Counted from the stretch's first letter, positions 8,161 through 16,910 are shown. The stretch is DNA of 64,000 nt from G963674685 sp964591275 (GCA_964591275.1 CAZQAE010000020.1:1-64000); one strand, 5' to 3'. The notes: generated by a model from the letters alone, not told the origin. A program made the numbers and translations.

Positions 8161-8232
8161 AGCGGGAAACGGGAGTCGGACCCGCGACCCTCGCCTTGGC
8201 AAGGCGATGCTCTACCACTGAGCTATTCCCGC
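8161..8232 (-). tRNA. tRNA-Gly (anticodon GCC)
   Basis: Minus-strand cloverleaf. The acceptor stem GCGGGAA pairs with TTCCCGC, and the D arm TAGCTCAGTGGTAGAGC is standard. The anticodon arm TCGCCTTGCCAAGGCGA carries GCC, and the T arm GCGGGTCCGACTCCCGT contains the GGTTCGA-type core. The discriminator base is U as usual for glycine. CCA is not encoded. A strong promoter is upstream and a terminator directly downstream, so it is a single-gene unit. Confidence 0.96.
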
Positions 8233-8257
8233 GTGCACGTCCGTCACACGAAACCAA

Positions 8258-8286
8258 CTTATATATTTAGGAGAATGGGGTGTCAA
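8258..8286 (-). promoter_or_regulatory. Sigma-70-type promoter of tRNA-Gly
   Basis: On the minus strand TTGACA (8281-8286) is separated by exactly 17 bases from TATAAG (8258-8263). Transcription would start near 8250, about 18 bases before the mature tRNA 5' end. Confidence 0.8.
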
Positions 8287-8442
8287 GGGCGAGTATATTT
8301 AAAGCCGCCAAACTTCGCAGGGGATTCTTCTTTGTCTTTTTGCTCAGGGTTTTCTAAAAGGCCATGCCACGGATTTGTCGCTGTTTTCCAATGAATTTAA
8401 AAAAACCATTTTTTGTCGCGGACTTTAGGAGGCTACGGTTTC

Positions 8443-8471
8443 TTGACATCAGATTTTAATGTATGAATATG
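8443..8471 (+). promoter_or_regulatory. Possible promoter for the small coiled-coil gene
   Basis: A perfect TTGACA at 8443-8448 is followed after 16-17 bases by GAATAT/AATATG, a weak -10. It lies 38-60 bases before the start codon at 8509. Confidence 0.4.
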
Positions 8472-8508
8472 AAGTCTTGCCGGTTATTGAAAGGGGCTTT
8501 GATTCACC

Positions 8509-8829
8509 ATGCCGAACGAGCAATCGCCGATCAAGCGGCTGACGAAAATGAAGGATGATGTTTTAGAGGACATCGCCCACGAATTTCTTACGAATCCCCG
8601 CTTTGGAAACGCGCTGGGCGTCGCCTTGAGACGCGCTTTCAGCACGAAGGAGCGCATGAATCGCGACGTGGCCATTTTCATGGGGCTTGCGGGGGTTCCG
8701 AGCAAGACCGATTTCGACAGGCTGGCCGATCGGGCCATGGGCTTGAATAAAAATGTTTTGAGACTGGAAAAGCGAATAGATGAACTGGTGATGCGTGTCG
8801 AGAAGCTGGCAACAAAGGGCCGGGAATAG
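8509..8829 (+). CDS. Small coiled-coil protein, function unknown
   Basis: 106 residues, no signal peptide. An N-terminal helical segment (about 10-60, including FLTNPRFGNALGVALRRAF) and a C-terminal heptad-like stretch (about 75-102, GLNKNVLRLEKRIDELVMRVEKL, quoted in part: LEKRIDELVMRVEKL) suggest an oligomeric coiled-coil protein. The architecture recalls phasin-like or other small helical accessory proteins of deltaproteobacteria, but I do not recognise a family. It is followed by a repeat element and then the ParA-like ATPase. No operon link is evident. Confidence 0.7.
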   Translation: MPNEQSPIKRLTKMKDDVLEDIAHEFLTNPRFGNALGVALRRAFSTKERMNRDVAIFMGLAGVPSKTDFDRLADRAMGLNKNVLRLEKRIDELVMRVEKLATKGRE

Positions 8830-8868
8830 AACTGCTTGGGGAAACGCTATTTTTAAGGGGAACCCGCG

Positions 8869-8950
8869 TTGTCATTTTGAGCATTGCCATCACGCTGCCG
8901 CACGGACAAAGGGATTCCTCCACTTCGCTTCGTTTCGGTCGGAATGACAA
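8869..8950. repeat. 82-bp intergenic element with inverted ends
   Basis: Begins TTGTCATT (8869-8876) and ends AATGACAA (8943-8950), perfect 8-bp terminal inverted repeats. The interior (GGGATTCCTCCACTTCGCTT) resembles the 'TCATTCCGACCGAAACGAAG'-like intergenic repeats that recur in many environmental genomes. No coding content; REP- or MITE-like. Confidence 0.6.
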
Positions 8951-8995
8951 TAATGTGCGCCTTGTTTTTATAAAACGGATAAACGGATAAAGACC

Positions 8996-9757
8996 ATGCG
9001 GAAAATCGCTTTCGTCAACGAAAAAGGCGGCAGTTGTAAAACGACTCTTTCGGTCAACATCGCCTCGTATTTCGCGGCGCGCGGGGGCAAGCGCGTCCTG
9101 CTTATCGACTTTGACCCGCAGGGACAATCGGGCAAGAGCCTGGGGATCGATGTCAAATCCGCGAAAGTGACAACGCTGGAACTGCTGATGGATCCGAATG
9201 TAAAAGTCGCCGACGCCGCCATGCCCACGCGCATTGAAAATCTGGACATCATCGTTTCCAACAAAACGCTGACCGACTTTCCCACGCAGGTTGCCGACGA
9301 CGAAAACCGCAACGCCAGGCTCCGGGATAAGTTGCGGGGTCTGCGCGGTTATGATTATCTGATTTTTGATGCGCCTCCTTCGATGGGTCTTATTACGATC
9401 AATATTATGCTGGGGGCCGGCGAGATCATTATTCCCGTCAATCTGACCTATCTGGCTCTTGACGGATGCGCGGAGATCGTTGAGACCGTTGGCGCAGTCA
9501 AGAAAAATCTCGGCAACCGCGCACTGCAAATCAGCCTTGTTCTTCCGGTGCTGTATCGCAACACGCGCCTAGCCAACGCGATTTTGCAAAAACTGTCGGA
9601 TTTCTTCGGCGACAAACTTTCGAAAAACGTTCTGGGATACAACGTGATCGTGGATGAGGCGCAAAGTTACGGAAAAACCGTTTGGGAATACGCGCCGAAC
9701 TCGCGCGGTGCCCAGGTTTTCGAGGCCATCGCCAAAGAGATCGACGCGCTGGGTTAG
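8996..9757 (+). CDS. ParA/MinD-type P-loop ATPase
   Basis: 253 residues. The deviant Walker A motif KGGSCKTT is at residues 10-17 (VNEKGGSCKTTLSVNIASYF). The switch I/A' motif follows in LLIDFDPQGQSGKSLG, and the Walker B-like segment is YDYLIFDAPPSMG. These are typical of ParA/Soj family ATPases that position DNA or protein cargo on the nucleoid. No ParB, parS-like repeat or replication gene is adjacent, so this is an orphan ParA that may place a cellular structure instead of segregating a chromosome. Length is normal for the family. Confidence 0.9.
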   Translation: MRKIAFVNEKGGSCKTTLSVNIASYFAARGGKRVLLIDFDPQGQSGKSLGIDVKSAKVTTLELLMDPNVKVADAAMPTRIENLDIIVSNKTLTDFPTQVADDENRNARLRDKLRGLRGYDYLIFDAPPSMGLITINIMLGAGEIIIPVNLTYLALDGCAEIVETVGAVKKNLGNRALQISLVLPVLYRNTRLANAILQKLSDFFGDKLSKNVLGYNVIVDEAQSYGKTVWEYAPNSRGAQVFEAIAKEIDALG

Positions 9758-9895
9758 CTTGGCGATCAGTGATTAGAGTTCACTCATTTGTGCCAGAGCG
9801 ACATTTCCTGTTCCCATAGTCGAGGGGTTGTCGCAATCAGCCCCGCAAAGGGCTACATTTTGTCGTCTCAAAGCGAGGCTCATGAAAATGACAAC

Positions 9896-10540
9896 ATGCG
9901 TGTGATGAGAATAAAAAAATTCAGTCCGGCGTTTTTTGCCTTCGCGCTGGCGATGGCGGCGCTGTTCGGGCTTGCGCAACAAGTCGAGGCGAAGAAGCGC
10001 GCCAGTATCCAGGTTTCCGCGGTCGAATTTGACGGAAGAGCCTACCTTGTCAGTTTCTCGCTCAAAGGCGCTTTCACCGAAGATATGGAAAGGGCGATTC
10101 TGGCGGGGATTCCGACGACCTTCACATATTTTTTCAAAATTCAGCACGATGTTTCAGTTCTTGCGGATGAAACGATTCACGCCTTTCAGATTGTGCGGAC
10201 GGTTCGTTATGACAGCATCCGTCAAAGTTTTTCGATCTTTTTAGGAGAAAAGGATTCGGTGACAACAGCCAAAACCCTCTCGGAAGCCAGGGCGATTATG
10301 ACCATTTTTGACAGCATCGGGATTCACGTCCCCATAGCGCCTTCTTCCGGCGAGGGCTATTACCTGATGATCCGCGCGCAGATGGAAAAAGTGGAGCTTC
10401 CCCCTGCCATTTCCAAGCTCTTCAACTTCTTTTTCCAGTCCTTTCTTTCATCTTTGTGGCGTTTTGAGACGCCATGGATGCGGATCAATCTGCCGGCGCC
10501 GTCCCCCGACGCCCATCCAGGCAAAGGCATGACGCCGTGA
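9896..10540 (+). CDS. Exported DUF4390 protein upstream of NtrY
   Basis: About 214 residues from the ATG at 9896 (an upstream in-frame ATG at 9788 would add 36 residues ahead of the signal peptide and is less likely). Signal peptide about 1-30 (FFAFALAMAALFGLAQQVEA). The body fits DUF4390: VSAVEFDGRAYLVSFSLKGAF, then an ERAILAGIPTTFTYFFKI segment and a C-terminal hydrophobic/aromatic stretch. DUF4390 genes often precede ntrY-type kinase genes in deltaproteobacteria, as here. Its stop codon overlaps the GTG start of the kinase by GTGA, so the two are translationally coupled. Its role is unknown; a periplasmic input to the sensor kinase is an inference. Confidence 0.8.
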   Translation: MRVMRIKKFSPAFFAFALAMAALFGLAQQVEAKKRASIQVSAVEFDGRAYLVSFSLKGAFTEDMERAILAGIPTTFTYFFKIQHDVSVLADETIHAFQIVRTVRYDSIRQSFSIFLGEKDSVTTAKTLSEARAIMTIFDSIGIHVPIAPSSGEGYYLMIRAQMEKVELPPAISKLFNFFFQSFLSSLWRFETPWMRINLPAPSPDAHPGKGMTP

Positions 10541-12927
10541 GTGAATCCAATGGCATAAGTCCTGACGTGGAACGGGAATTGGCCAGGCGTCGCCGTCGCG
10601 GCGAGTTTATCTGGACTATCCTGATCATCCTGGGAATTTTGACCTTATTCGTGATCGAGCGTTACGCGCTGCCAACGCAGGGAAACTTTCCCATCTCGCA
10701 CAACATCATGTTCTTCGGGCTGATAAATCTGAATCTGATCCTGATTTGCATTTTGCTCTTTCTGATACTCCGGAATCTGGCAAAGCTGTTTTTTGAACGC
10801 CGTCGCAAAACCCTGGGGGCGGGCCTGCGCACCAAGCTCATCGTGGCATTCAGCGGCTTCGCTCTACTTCCGACAATCATCATGTTTTACGCGGCGATGA
10901 CTTTCGTTACGCGCTCCATCGACAACTGGTTTTCCGTGCAGATCGAGCAAAGCCTGAAGGAAACCCTGGAGGTCGCGCAGTCCTACTATTTGATATACCG
11001 GAAAAACTCTACGCATATTGCGTTGAATCTGGCCGACTCTCTATCGCACGCAACTCTTCCGGCTTCCAATGAAATTTCCGCTGTTCAAAAAGACGCCGAC
11101 GCCGATCAGGGAAAAGCTTCAGGCAAAAAATCGACATTCAGCAAAGAATCAATCCTCAAGAGCCTTCATAGCGAATCGACAAACGAAATCCTGGCCGCCA
11201 AACAACGCGAACATAACTTCGACGCCCTGGAAGTCGTTTGGCTCGATAATGTCAAGACAATTTTTTCCACAGGCGGGAAATACGCCGGAACAACCCGCGA
11301 CGACGCCGGGCGCAAGTTCCTGAGCAGCGTCGCTGACAACAAATTCAATTCCGAAATCATGCTGACGGAGCACGGCGAGATCGTTCGGGGCGCTGCTCCC
11401 GTTTTTGCGGGGACTGAAGCCGTCGCCGCCGTTGTGGTCAGTTATTTGGTCCCCAACAGCGTGCTCAAGAGGATGTCGTCCATCCGAAAAACCTATGATG
11501 ATTATCGGCAATTGATGCTTTTCAAAAGGCCGGCTCTCATAAGCTATCTGGTTATCTTCGCCTTGATTTCCATTTTCATCTTTTTCGCGGCGACCTGGTT
11601 TGGGTTTTTTCTGGCCCGTGGCATCGCCGTTCCCATTCAGAAGATGGCGGACGCCACCGAGCGCGTTGCCGCCGGCGATCTTAACGCCCGCATTGAGTGG
11701 CGTTCGAAAGATGAAATGGGCCGGTTGACGGACTCCTTCAATCGAATGATTGAGGATCTCAGGCGCAGCCGGGGGCAGGTGGAGCAATCGGCGCAGGACT
11801 TGAACGACAAGAATCTGGAGCTCGATCAAAGACGGCGGTACATTGAAACGGTCCTCAGCAATATTTCCGCCGGCGTCATCAGCTTCAGCGCCGACGATCG
11901 CATATCGACGATCAACAAAAGCGCCAGGAAAATCCTCGCCCTGGACGAAAGCGTCCTGGGCAAACACTTCACCGATGCTTTCCAAAAGTTGTTGACTCAG
12001 GCGCAGGCTGAGGATTTTGCAAAAAGCCTCCGGTTGCGTGGAGGCAGTTTCGTGGAACAGGAGGCGGAAGTTTCGATCAGAGGCGAAACCCGCACCCTGC
12101 TGACCCGAATTACGGTTCTGTCCGAAAGCTCGGATGAAAGAGACGCCGGCGCCGTCATGGTGCTCGACGATCTCACCGAGTTGATTAAGGCCAAACGGGT
12201 GGCGGCCTGGCGCGAGATCGCGCAACGCATTGCCCACGAGATTAAGAATCCTCTCACGCCCATTCAACTCGCGGCGCAGAGATTGCGGAAGCGATACGGC
12301 GATCATTTCAAGGAAGAGGGTGATTCGACCTTCTTTGAATCCACCGCCACGATTATCCGCCAGGTCGGCGAGATGAAGTCGATGGTGCAGGAGTTCTCCA
12401 ATTTCGCCCGGCTCGCGGAAATCGACCTGCGACCCGGTCAGATCAACGACATTATCACCGAAACCTCGCTTCTGTATTCCGAAGCCCATCCGAAGATCGA
12501 TTTTCATATCGAACCGGACCCGGAGATCCCATTGCTCAACATCGACCGTGCTCAGATCAAGCGCGCTCTTATCAATATCCTGGACAACGCCGTGGACGCC
12601 ATCACCGGCCCCGGCAATATCAGGATAAAAACGAGACGGGATGCAGGGGCGGGCGAGGTTGTCGTTCAATTGTCCGATGACGGGGCGGGTCTGCCGGCGG
12701 CCTATAAACGGCGGTTGTTCGAGCCATATTTCTCTACAAAAAAAATGGGGACGGGCTTGGGACTGGCCATCGTTCACCAGATCATGGCCGACCACGGCGG
12801 TCGGATCGACATAAAGGAAATGACCCCCAGCGGTACGATGGTCGTCTTGTGTTTTCCAATATCCACCCTCGTCGAAGCAAAGCTTGTGGAAGGTGATGAA
12901 AATGATGAAAGCCAATCAGGAGTATAA
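10537..12927 (+). CDS. ntrY: NtrY-type sensor histidine kinase
   Basis: About 796 residues from the GTG at 10537, which overlaps the upstream stop as GTGA; an ATG at 10474 also fits but would overlap by 67 bp. Three N-terminal membrane segments lie within about the first 130 residues, followed by an extracytoplasmic region to about 330. A further membrane segment precedes HAMP (ARGIAVPIQKMADATERVAAGDL), quoted briefly: PIQKMADATERVAAGD. Then come PAS (about 450-550), HisKA with phospho-acceptor H567 in QRIAHEIKNPLTP, and an HATPase domain (NILDNAVDA, GTGLGLAIVHQI). The order matches NtrY. The partner regulator NtrX starts 6 bp downstream. Such pairs control nitrogen, redox or envelope functions through sigma-54. 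Confidence 0.92.
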   Translation: MSESNGISPDVERELARRRRRGEFIWTILIILGILTLFVIERYALPTQGNFPISHNIMFFGLINLNLILICILLFLILRNLAKLFFERRRKTLGAGLRTKLIVAFSGFALLPTIIMFYAAMTFVTRSIDNWFSVQIEQSLKETLEVAQSYYLIYRKNSTHIALNLADSLSHATLPASNEISAVQKDADADQGKASGKKSTFSKESILKSLHSESTNEILAAKQREHNFDALEVVWLDNVKTIFSTGGKYAGTTRDDAGRKFLSSVADNKFNSEIMLTEHGEIVRGAAPVFAGTEAVAAVVVSYLVPNSVLKRMSSIRKTYDDYRQLMLFKRPALISYLVIFALISIFIFFAATWFGFFLARGIAVPIQKMADATERVAAGDLNARIEWRSKDEMGRLTDSFNRMIEDLRRSRGQVEQSAQDLNDKNLELDQRRRYIETVLSNISAGVISFSADDRISTINKSARKILALDESVLGKHFTDAFQKLLTQAQAEDFAKSLRLRGGSFVEQEAEVSIRGETRTLLTRITVLSESSDERDAGAVMVLDDLTELIKAKRVAAWREIAQRIAHEIKNPLTPIQLAAQRLRKRYGDHFKEEGDSTFFESTATIIRQVGEMKSMVQEFSNFARLAEIDLRPGQINDIITETSLLYSEAHPKIDFHIEPDPEIPLLNIDRAQIKRALINILDNAVDAITGPGNIRIKTRRDAGAGEVVVQLSDDGAGLPAAYKRRLFEPYFSTKKMGTGLGLAIVHQIMADHGGRIDIKEMTPSGTMVVLCFPISTLVEAKLVEGDENDESQSGV

Positions 12928-12933
12928 AGGCCT

Positions 12934-14301
12934 ATGAATCGCCATATCCTCATAGTCGATGACGAGCTTGATATCCGAAAAACACTGGCCGGTGTTTTGG
13001 AGGATGAGGGGTTTAACGTCAAAAGCGCTGAAAACGGATCGGCGGCTTTGAAAATGATCGACGCAGATCCTCCGGATCTGGTCCTGCTTGATATCTGGAT
13101 GCCCGGCATGGACGGGCTGGAAGTGCTTTCGCGCATCAAGGAGAAACACAGCGACATCGCCGTCATCATGATCAGCGGGCACGGGAGCATCGACACAGCC
13201 GTTAAGGCCACGAAACTCGGCGCCACGGACTTTTTTGAAAAGCCGCTGTCTCTCGACGAGATATTACTGACCACGCAAAATGTTATGAATATGGTGACTC
13301 TGCGCTCGGAAAATAAAAGACTCCGTGAGCAAATTCAAGCCGAGTATGAAATCCTCGGATCGAGTACGGCCATTCAAATGGTTCGGGATCAGATTGAAAG
13401 AGCGGCGCCTTCGGACGGTCGCGTTCTGATCACGGGCGAAAACGGCACGGGAAAAGAATTGGTAGCACGGCATATCCATTTGCTGTCAAATAGGCGGGAT
13501 AAAACCCTCATTGTAGTGAACTGCGCCGCCATCCCCGAGGAACTGATCGAATCGGAACTCTTCGGCCATGAGAAAGGTTCCTTTACCGGCGCGGTGGGAA
13601 AACGTCGGGGCAAGTTCGATCTGGCAGACGGCGGCACGATTTTTCTGGACGAGATCGCCGATATGAGTCTTCGCACGCAGGCGAAAATTCTCCGCATTCT
13701 CCAGGAACGAAGCTTCGAGCGCGTCGGCGGATCGGAAGTCATCACCGTGGATGCGCGCGTGATTGCCGCGACGAATAAAAATCTCGAAGCGCTTATCAAG
13801 GAAGATAGATTTCGGGAAGATCTTTATTTTCGATTGAATGTCATTCCGATTCATGTGCCGCCTCTTCGAGAACGCCGGGACGACATCGCCTGCTTCGTCG
13901 AACATTTTATGAAACAGTATTGCGTCAATTCGGGCCTGACGACCAGAATCTTTACGCCGGACGCCCTGGAAGTTCTGAGGAGTTACTCATGGCCGGGGAA
14001 TGTCCGCGAGCTGAAAAACATTGTCGAAAGACTCGTGATCATGACGCCCAACAAAACGGTGAGCCGTCGGGACGTGTCGCAGACCCTGAAAGCGGGAGAT
14101 ATCGGCGACAGGGACGGGGCCGGCGAACTCCTGGAATCAGAGTCGTGGCGCGAGGCCAAGGCGGAATTCGAGCGTGCGTATCTTGTGAAAAAACTGCATG
14201 AGCATGGCGGAAATATCAGCCGCACCGCCGAGGCGATCGGCGTCGAACGGACGCACTTGCACCGGCGCATCAAAGCCCTGGAAATCGAACCGGATTCTTA
14301 G
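12934..14301 (+). CDS. ntrX: NtrX-type sigma-54-dependent response regulator
   Basis: 455 residues. Receiver domain about 1-120 with acidic pocket DD9-10, phospho-acceptor D53 in LLDIWMPGMDG, and K103 in FEKPLS. The AAA+ domain runs about 140-375. It has Walker A GENGTGKE (168-175), the sigma-54 contact loop GSFTGA at 215-220 (a Ser in place of the first Ala of GAFTGA, as is common in NtrX), and Walker B GGTIFLDE. A Fis-type helix-turn-helix at about 415-450 (HGGNISRTAEAIGVERTHLHRR) is quoted as GNISRTAEAIGVERTHLH. It lies directly after ntrY and is almost certainly its partner, activating sigma-54 promoters in the nucleus-free cytosol. Confidence 0.94.
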   Translation: MNRHILIVDDELDIRKTLAGVLEDEGFNVKSAENGSAALKMIDADPPDLVLLDIWMPGMDGLEVLSRIKEKHSDIAVIMISGHGSIDTAVKATKLGATDFFEKPLSLDEILLTTQNVMNMVTLRSENKRLREQIQAEYEILGSSTAIQMVRDQIERAAPSDGRVLITGENGTGKELVARHIHLLSNRRDKTLIVVNCAAIPEELIESELFGHEKGSFTGAVGKRRGKFDLADGGTIFLDEIADMSLRTQAKILRILQERSFERVGGSEVITVDARVIAATNKNLEALIKEDRFREDLYFRLNVIPIHVPPLRERRDDIACFVEHFMKQYCVNSGLTTRIFTPDALEVLRSYSWPGNVRELKNIVERLVIMTPNKTVSRRDVSQTLKAGDIGDRDGAGELLESESWREAKAEFERAYLVKKLHEHGGNISRTAEAIGVERTHLHRRIKALEIEPDS

Positions 14302-14575
14302 GGATGAGGGAGGAAGGATGAGGGCTGAAGGATGAAGCATGAAGTATGAGGTGCGAATTTTGGTCGTTCCGCATTTCGCATTCGCCGTTCTGCATTGCGG
14401 TAATTCCGCATTTCTTTGGCCGCTTCTATTTTCAAAGGCTGAAGGTCGAAGAGCCCGTCCTGAGCGGAGTCGAAGGGATGAAGGCTGAGTCGGCCCGGTG
14501 ATTCGTTTCACCCCAAACCCTTGACCCTGAACCCTAACCCTGGGCACTAATTACTAACCCCTGATTCGGGCAGTG
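14302..14575. repeat. Low-complexity intergenic DNA with GGATGAAGG-type repeats
   Basis: Contains irregular tandem runs of GGATGAGG / GGCTGAAGGATGAA / GCATGAAGTATGA (14303-14352), then pyrimidine-rich TTCCGCATTTCGCATTCGCC-like runs. At 14451-14477 there is a CCTGAGCGGAGTCGAAGG element of a type scattered through many environmental genomes. ACCCTGAACCCTAACCCTG follows at about 14522-14540. No gene seen. Confidence 0.6.
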
Positions 14576-14971
14576 TCACTGCGCCTGAATAAGGGAGCAA
14601 TTCGTATCGAGTTCTACGAAATGGGCTGCCTCGTTCGGCCACGAATCGCATTGGTTGGTTTCAAGATCATCCACGTCGGTTCTGGGATTGTGGGCGATAT
14701 CGCAGGCCCAGTCATCAATCACTTCTTCCGACATGCACGGCCCTTCGGAAAGATCCACCTCATCGCCCAGGGCCAACTCGCAAAGCATGATGCATTCGGC
14801 CGCGGCGTCGTCTTTGCCCGAAAGCGTGGAGCGGTCGCCATCGCCCTCGCCGGAATCGCAAGCGGGTAAAATCAGACAGAATCCGAAAATGAGGCACGCC
14901 ATGCACGGCAGCGCAAAAAAGGAACGCAGGTTGATGATAGAAGTGATCGCTGAAATTTCTTGACGCTTCAC
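14576..14971 (-). CDS. Cys-containing small lipoprotein, function unknown
   Basis: About 131 residues using GTG at 14971, which has GGAGGA five bases upstream; a TTG at 14983 is the alternative. A hydrophobic signal segment ends in the lipobox ILPAC. The mature part is acidic (GEGDGDRSTLSGKDDAAAEC) with six cysteines (ECIMLC, GPCMSE, DWACD, NQCDS, TNCSL), probably disulfide bonded in the periplasm or at the surface. It lacks the long Asp stalk of the other lipoproteins in the window. No family recognised. Confidence 0.65.
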   Translation of the reverse strand: MKRQEISAITSIINLRSFFALPCMACLIFGFCLILPACDSGEGDGDRSTLSGKDDAAAECIMLCELALGDEVDLSEGPCMSEEVIDDWACDIAHNPRTDVDDLETNQCDSWPNEAAHFVELDTNCSLIQAQ

Positions 14972-15061
14972 GCTTTCCTCCAAAGACGCCGGAAACGAAA
15001 AAGTGCGTTTTCGCGGGCACGGTCACTCGCGCTCATCGGCGTTTGAAAAATGACTGATTCA

Positions 15062-15099
15062 CAAAAAAAATCCAAAAGACGAAAAGAGGCTCTCTCGTT
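15062..15099 (-). terminator. Possible terminator of the PH-like membrane protein gene
   Basis: On the minus strand an imperfect hairpin (ACGAGAGA..TCTTTTCGT, about 15079-15099) is followed by CTTTTGGATTTTTTTTG. It lies directly after the stop of the gene at 15100-15615. Confidence 0.4.
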
Positions 15100-15615
15100 T
15101 CAAACAGGCGTCCTGTGAGCCTGGCGAATCATTGTGTTCAGTTCTCGGACAACGAGCCTGGCGTCGGCGAGAAAACCGGTGTTGCCCGGCGAACCGATCG
15201 CCGCGGTCTGGGCGCCGTCGCTCAGAACAATTTTATTGCCGAGTAGCCCCGCGGAAGAGGGAATCGGGCGAAGCTTATCGATGCTGAATGTATGCTTGGC
15301 AAAGAAGGTTGCGCCCTGACGGCGCGTCATGACGAAGGCTCGGCGATCCGTGACCAGAAGAACTTCTTCCATATCTTCTTTGCGACCACATCCGATGAGC
15401 GCCATTTCGTCGGGTTCGAGCTGAATCATGCCAAGCTCAAGCAACTCCCTGTAGCGGACATCAAGGGGAAGTTCAGCCGGCTCGACCCCGTCGCCCTCCT
15501 CGTTGTCTACGAAGCGCTTGACGCCGTCGGACGCTAACATCCTGAAGACGACCAAAACCATGACGCCAAAAAACAATGTCGCCGAAGAATAAAGAAACAC
15601 CTGCGTTGCAATCAT
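15100..15615 (-). CDS. Membrane-anchored PH-like domain protein
   Basis: 171 residues. One N-terminal membrane segment (about 4-25), a short acidic linker (NEEGDGVEPAE), then a domain with LEPDEMALIGCGRKEDMEEV, LLVTDRRAFVMTRR and FSIDKLRPIPS. These look like bacterial pleckstrin-homology-like (bPH/YokE-type) strands, where a 'T-D-R-R' turn follows the central strand. Such proteins usually act as cytosolic-face membrane scaffolds. No neighbour suggests a pathway. Family assignment is tentative. Confidence 0.65.
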   Translation of the reverse strand: MIATQVFLYSSATLFFGVMVLVVFRMLASDGVKRFVDNEEGDGVEPAELPLDVRYRELLELGMIQLEPDEMALIGCGRKEDMEEVLLVTDRRAFVMTRRQGATFFAKHTFSIDKLRPIPSSAGLLGNKIVLSDGAQTAAIGSPGNTGFLADARLVVRELNTMIRQAHRTPV

Positions 15616-15927
15616 GATGACTCACCAAGACTGTTGTTCGATACAATTGAACCAATTTAGGAGTCTAATCCGGTCTTCCACGACTTTCAAGGGCCAGGAG
15701 AGCTGAGTGAAAAAGAAATAATCAATGCCGCAACTCTACTTGGCGCTTCCCTACCGCACAGCACAATCTACACTAATCTATTCCCAAAATGCTACTGCCT
15801 ATTGTTTAACACATCGCCTGGCACCGGACAAACCTCCATTACATCGCTTCCTTTTGAAAAACCAATTCCCTAGCTTACACGAAATTCTGGCTCAACGTAT
15901 CTGAAAAAATTTTAGGCAAGGGGATGG
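15616..15927. other. Intergenic region, nothing recognised
   Basis: AT-rich DNA upstream of the PH-like gene. No credible reading frame, repeat or RNA element was recognised before the dispersed repeat that follows. Confidence 0.4.
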
Positions 15928-16094
15928 GATGGGACTAACGTGCTTTCTCAACCCAGACTGAGCAATTTTTTGTGAGGTCAAGGAAATTTTTCAGGTTTGT
16001 GCTAAAGGCGTACCCAAGTACGCCGCACAATTAAAAGCGAAGATTGAATACGAGCGTGCGAAAAAGAGCCATTTAAGGGACAAGAACTAGTTGG
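15928..16094 (+). repeat. Dispersed ~167-bp repeat, copy A
   Basis: Runs from GATGGGACT to GACAAGAACTAGTTGG. It shares with copy B (45724-45891) the blocks CCCAGACTGAGCAATTTTTT, GTGAGGTCAAGGAAAT, a palindrome GGCGTAC..GTACGCC, GCACAAT, GAAGATTGA and CTAGTT. It is noncoding. Copy A is the more diverged of the two full copies. Confidence 0.85.
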
Positions 16095-16152
16095 TTTTCA
16101 AGTCCACTTGAGCGAAGCCCATCAGCAAACCCGCTCTCTGCCGTTTTTGACA

Positions 16153-16171
16153 ATGGGGCGTAAAGCCCCAT
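16153..16171. other. Hairpin downstream of ferredoxin gene
   Basis: ATGGGGC-GTAAA-GCCCCAT, a 7-bp perfect stem. It lies about 30 bases past the ferredoxin stop but lacks a U-tract, so termination is only possible. Confidence 0.5.
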
Positions 16172-16203
16172 CGAAAGTCATCACAGGAATGCGTTTTAAG
16201 AGA

Positions 16204-16380
16204 TTACTCTTCGACGGGAACGCAAGCTTCTGTCGGGCAAACCTCGGCGCAACTTCCGCAGCCGGAGCATTTCGCCGGATCGATCACAAAAATGTCGCCT
16301 TCGCTGATTGCTTCTTCCGGGCACTCTTCCATGCAGGCGCTGCACGCGATGCAGTCGTCAGTAATTTTGTAAATAGCCAT
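16204..16380 (-). CDS. 2[4Fe-4S] ferredoxin
   Basis: 58 residues starting MAIYKITDDC. Two classic CxxCxxCxxxC motifs, C10-C13-C16-C20 and C38-C41-C44-C48, each followed by P, bind two [4Fe-4S] clusters. It is a low-potential cytosolic electron carrier of the clostridial/bacterial type. The ATG at 16380 is chosen because AAGGAAGGACC lies just upstream; a longer reading frame to 16488 has no family support. It is a single gene between intergenic regions, so no redox partner can be named. Confidence 0.95.
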   Translation of the reverse strand: MAIYKITDDCIACSACMEECPEEAISEGDIFVIDPAKCSGCGSCAEVCPTEACVPVEE

Positions 16381-16395
16381 GTTCGGTCCTTCCTT

Positions 16396-16910
16396 TTTTT
16401 GAAATATTTTTGATTTTGGAAAGTCCATTATCACGCCGTTTGTGGAGCGGCGACCTCCGCTATAATAACTTCCGTAGCCTCGTGTCAAGTCTCTGGAAAA
16501 TTCTGGCTCGGAAAATTTTCTAAGATTTCTTTTCTTTTGGCCATGAGCATGACACCCTTTTGGCCCTGGGCAATTTCAAATATCTTTGACTGGTCGGTTG
16601 CGGAGTGTTCTCTTTCCATTTTTTGCGGAAAACTTTTTCAAACAACAAAGCCTCCTTTATATTGAATAATTCTAAAACTTCTGATATTTTTTAATAAATT
16701 GGCTAAGAAATGCCGGCAATCTGAAAATTCAACAGTTCGAAAAATAGGCCGATATTTTGGTTCCGGCATGACGGACAGAAAAGAAAAGGCTTTGTCCAAG
16801 GAAAAAATTAGGATATACTCCGCAATTGCAGGCAGGGGTTCCGAGCAAATGACATTAAAAACAATGGTGAAATTGGGCGTGAATTTCAAATTCACTTTGA
16901 AGGATTGCGC
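16396..16910. other. AT-rich intergenic region before the C25 protease
   Basis: About 515 bp without a supported gene. A short plus-strand frame (16699-16914) has no family features and is probably chance. The only signal I support is the promoter at 16792-16819. Confidence 0.5.
16792..16819 (+). promoter_or_regulatory. Possible promoter of the C25 protease gene
   Basis: TTGTCC (16792-16797), a 16-base spacer, then TATACT (16814-16819), about 92 bases before the ATG at 16911. Confidence 0.45.

Noticed and set aside
8996..9757. Plasmid or chromosome partition locus
   Set aside because: The ParA-like gene has no ParB, parS repeats or replication gene beside it.
11149..12915. 588-residue minus-strand frame opposite ntrY
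   Set aside because: Mirror frame of a high-GC gene; the plus strand has HAMP, PAS, HisKA and HATPase motifs in order.
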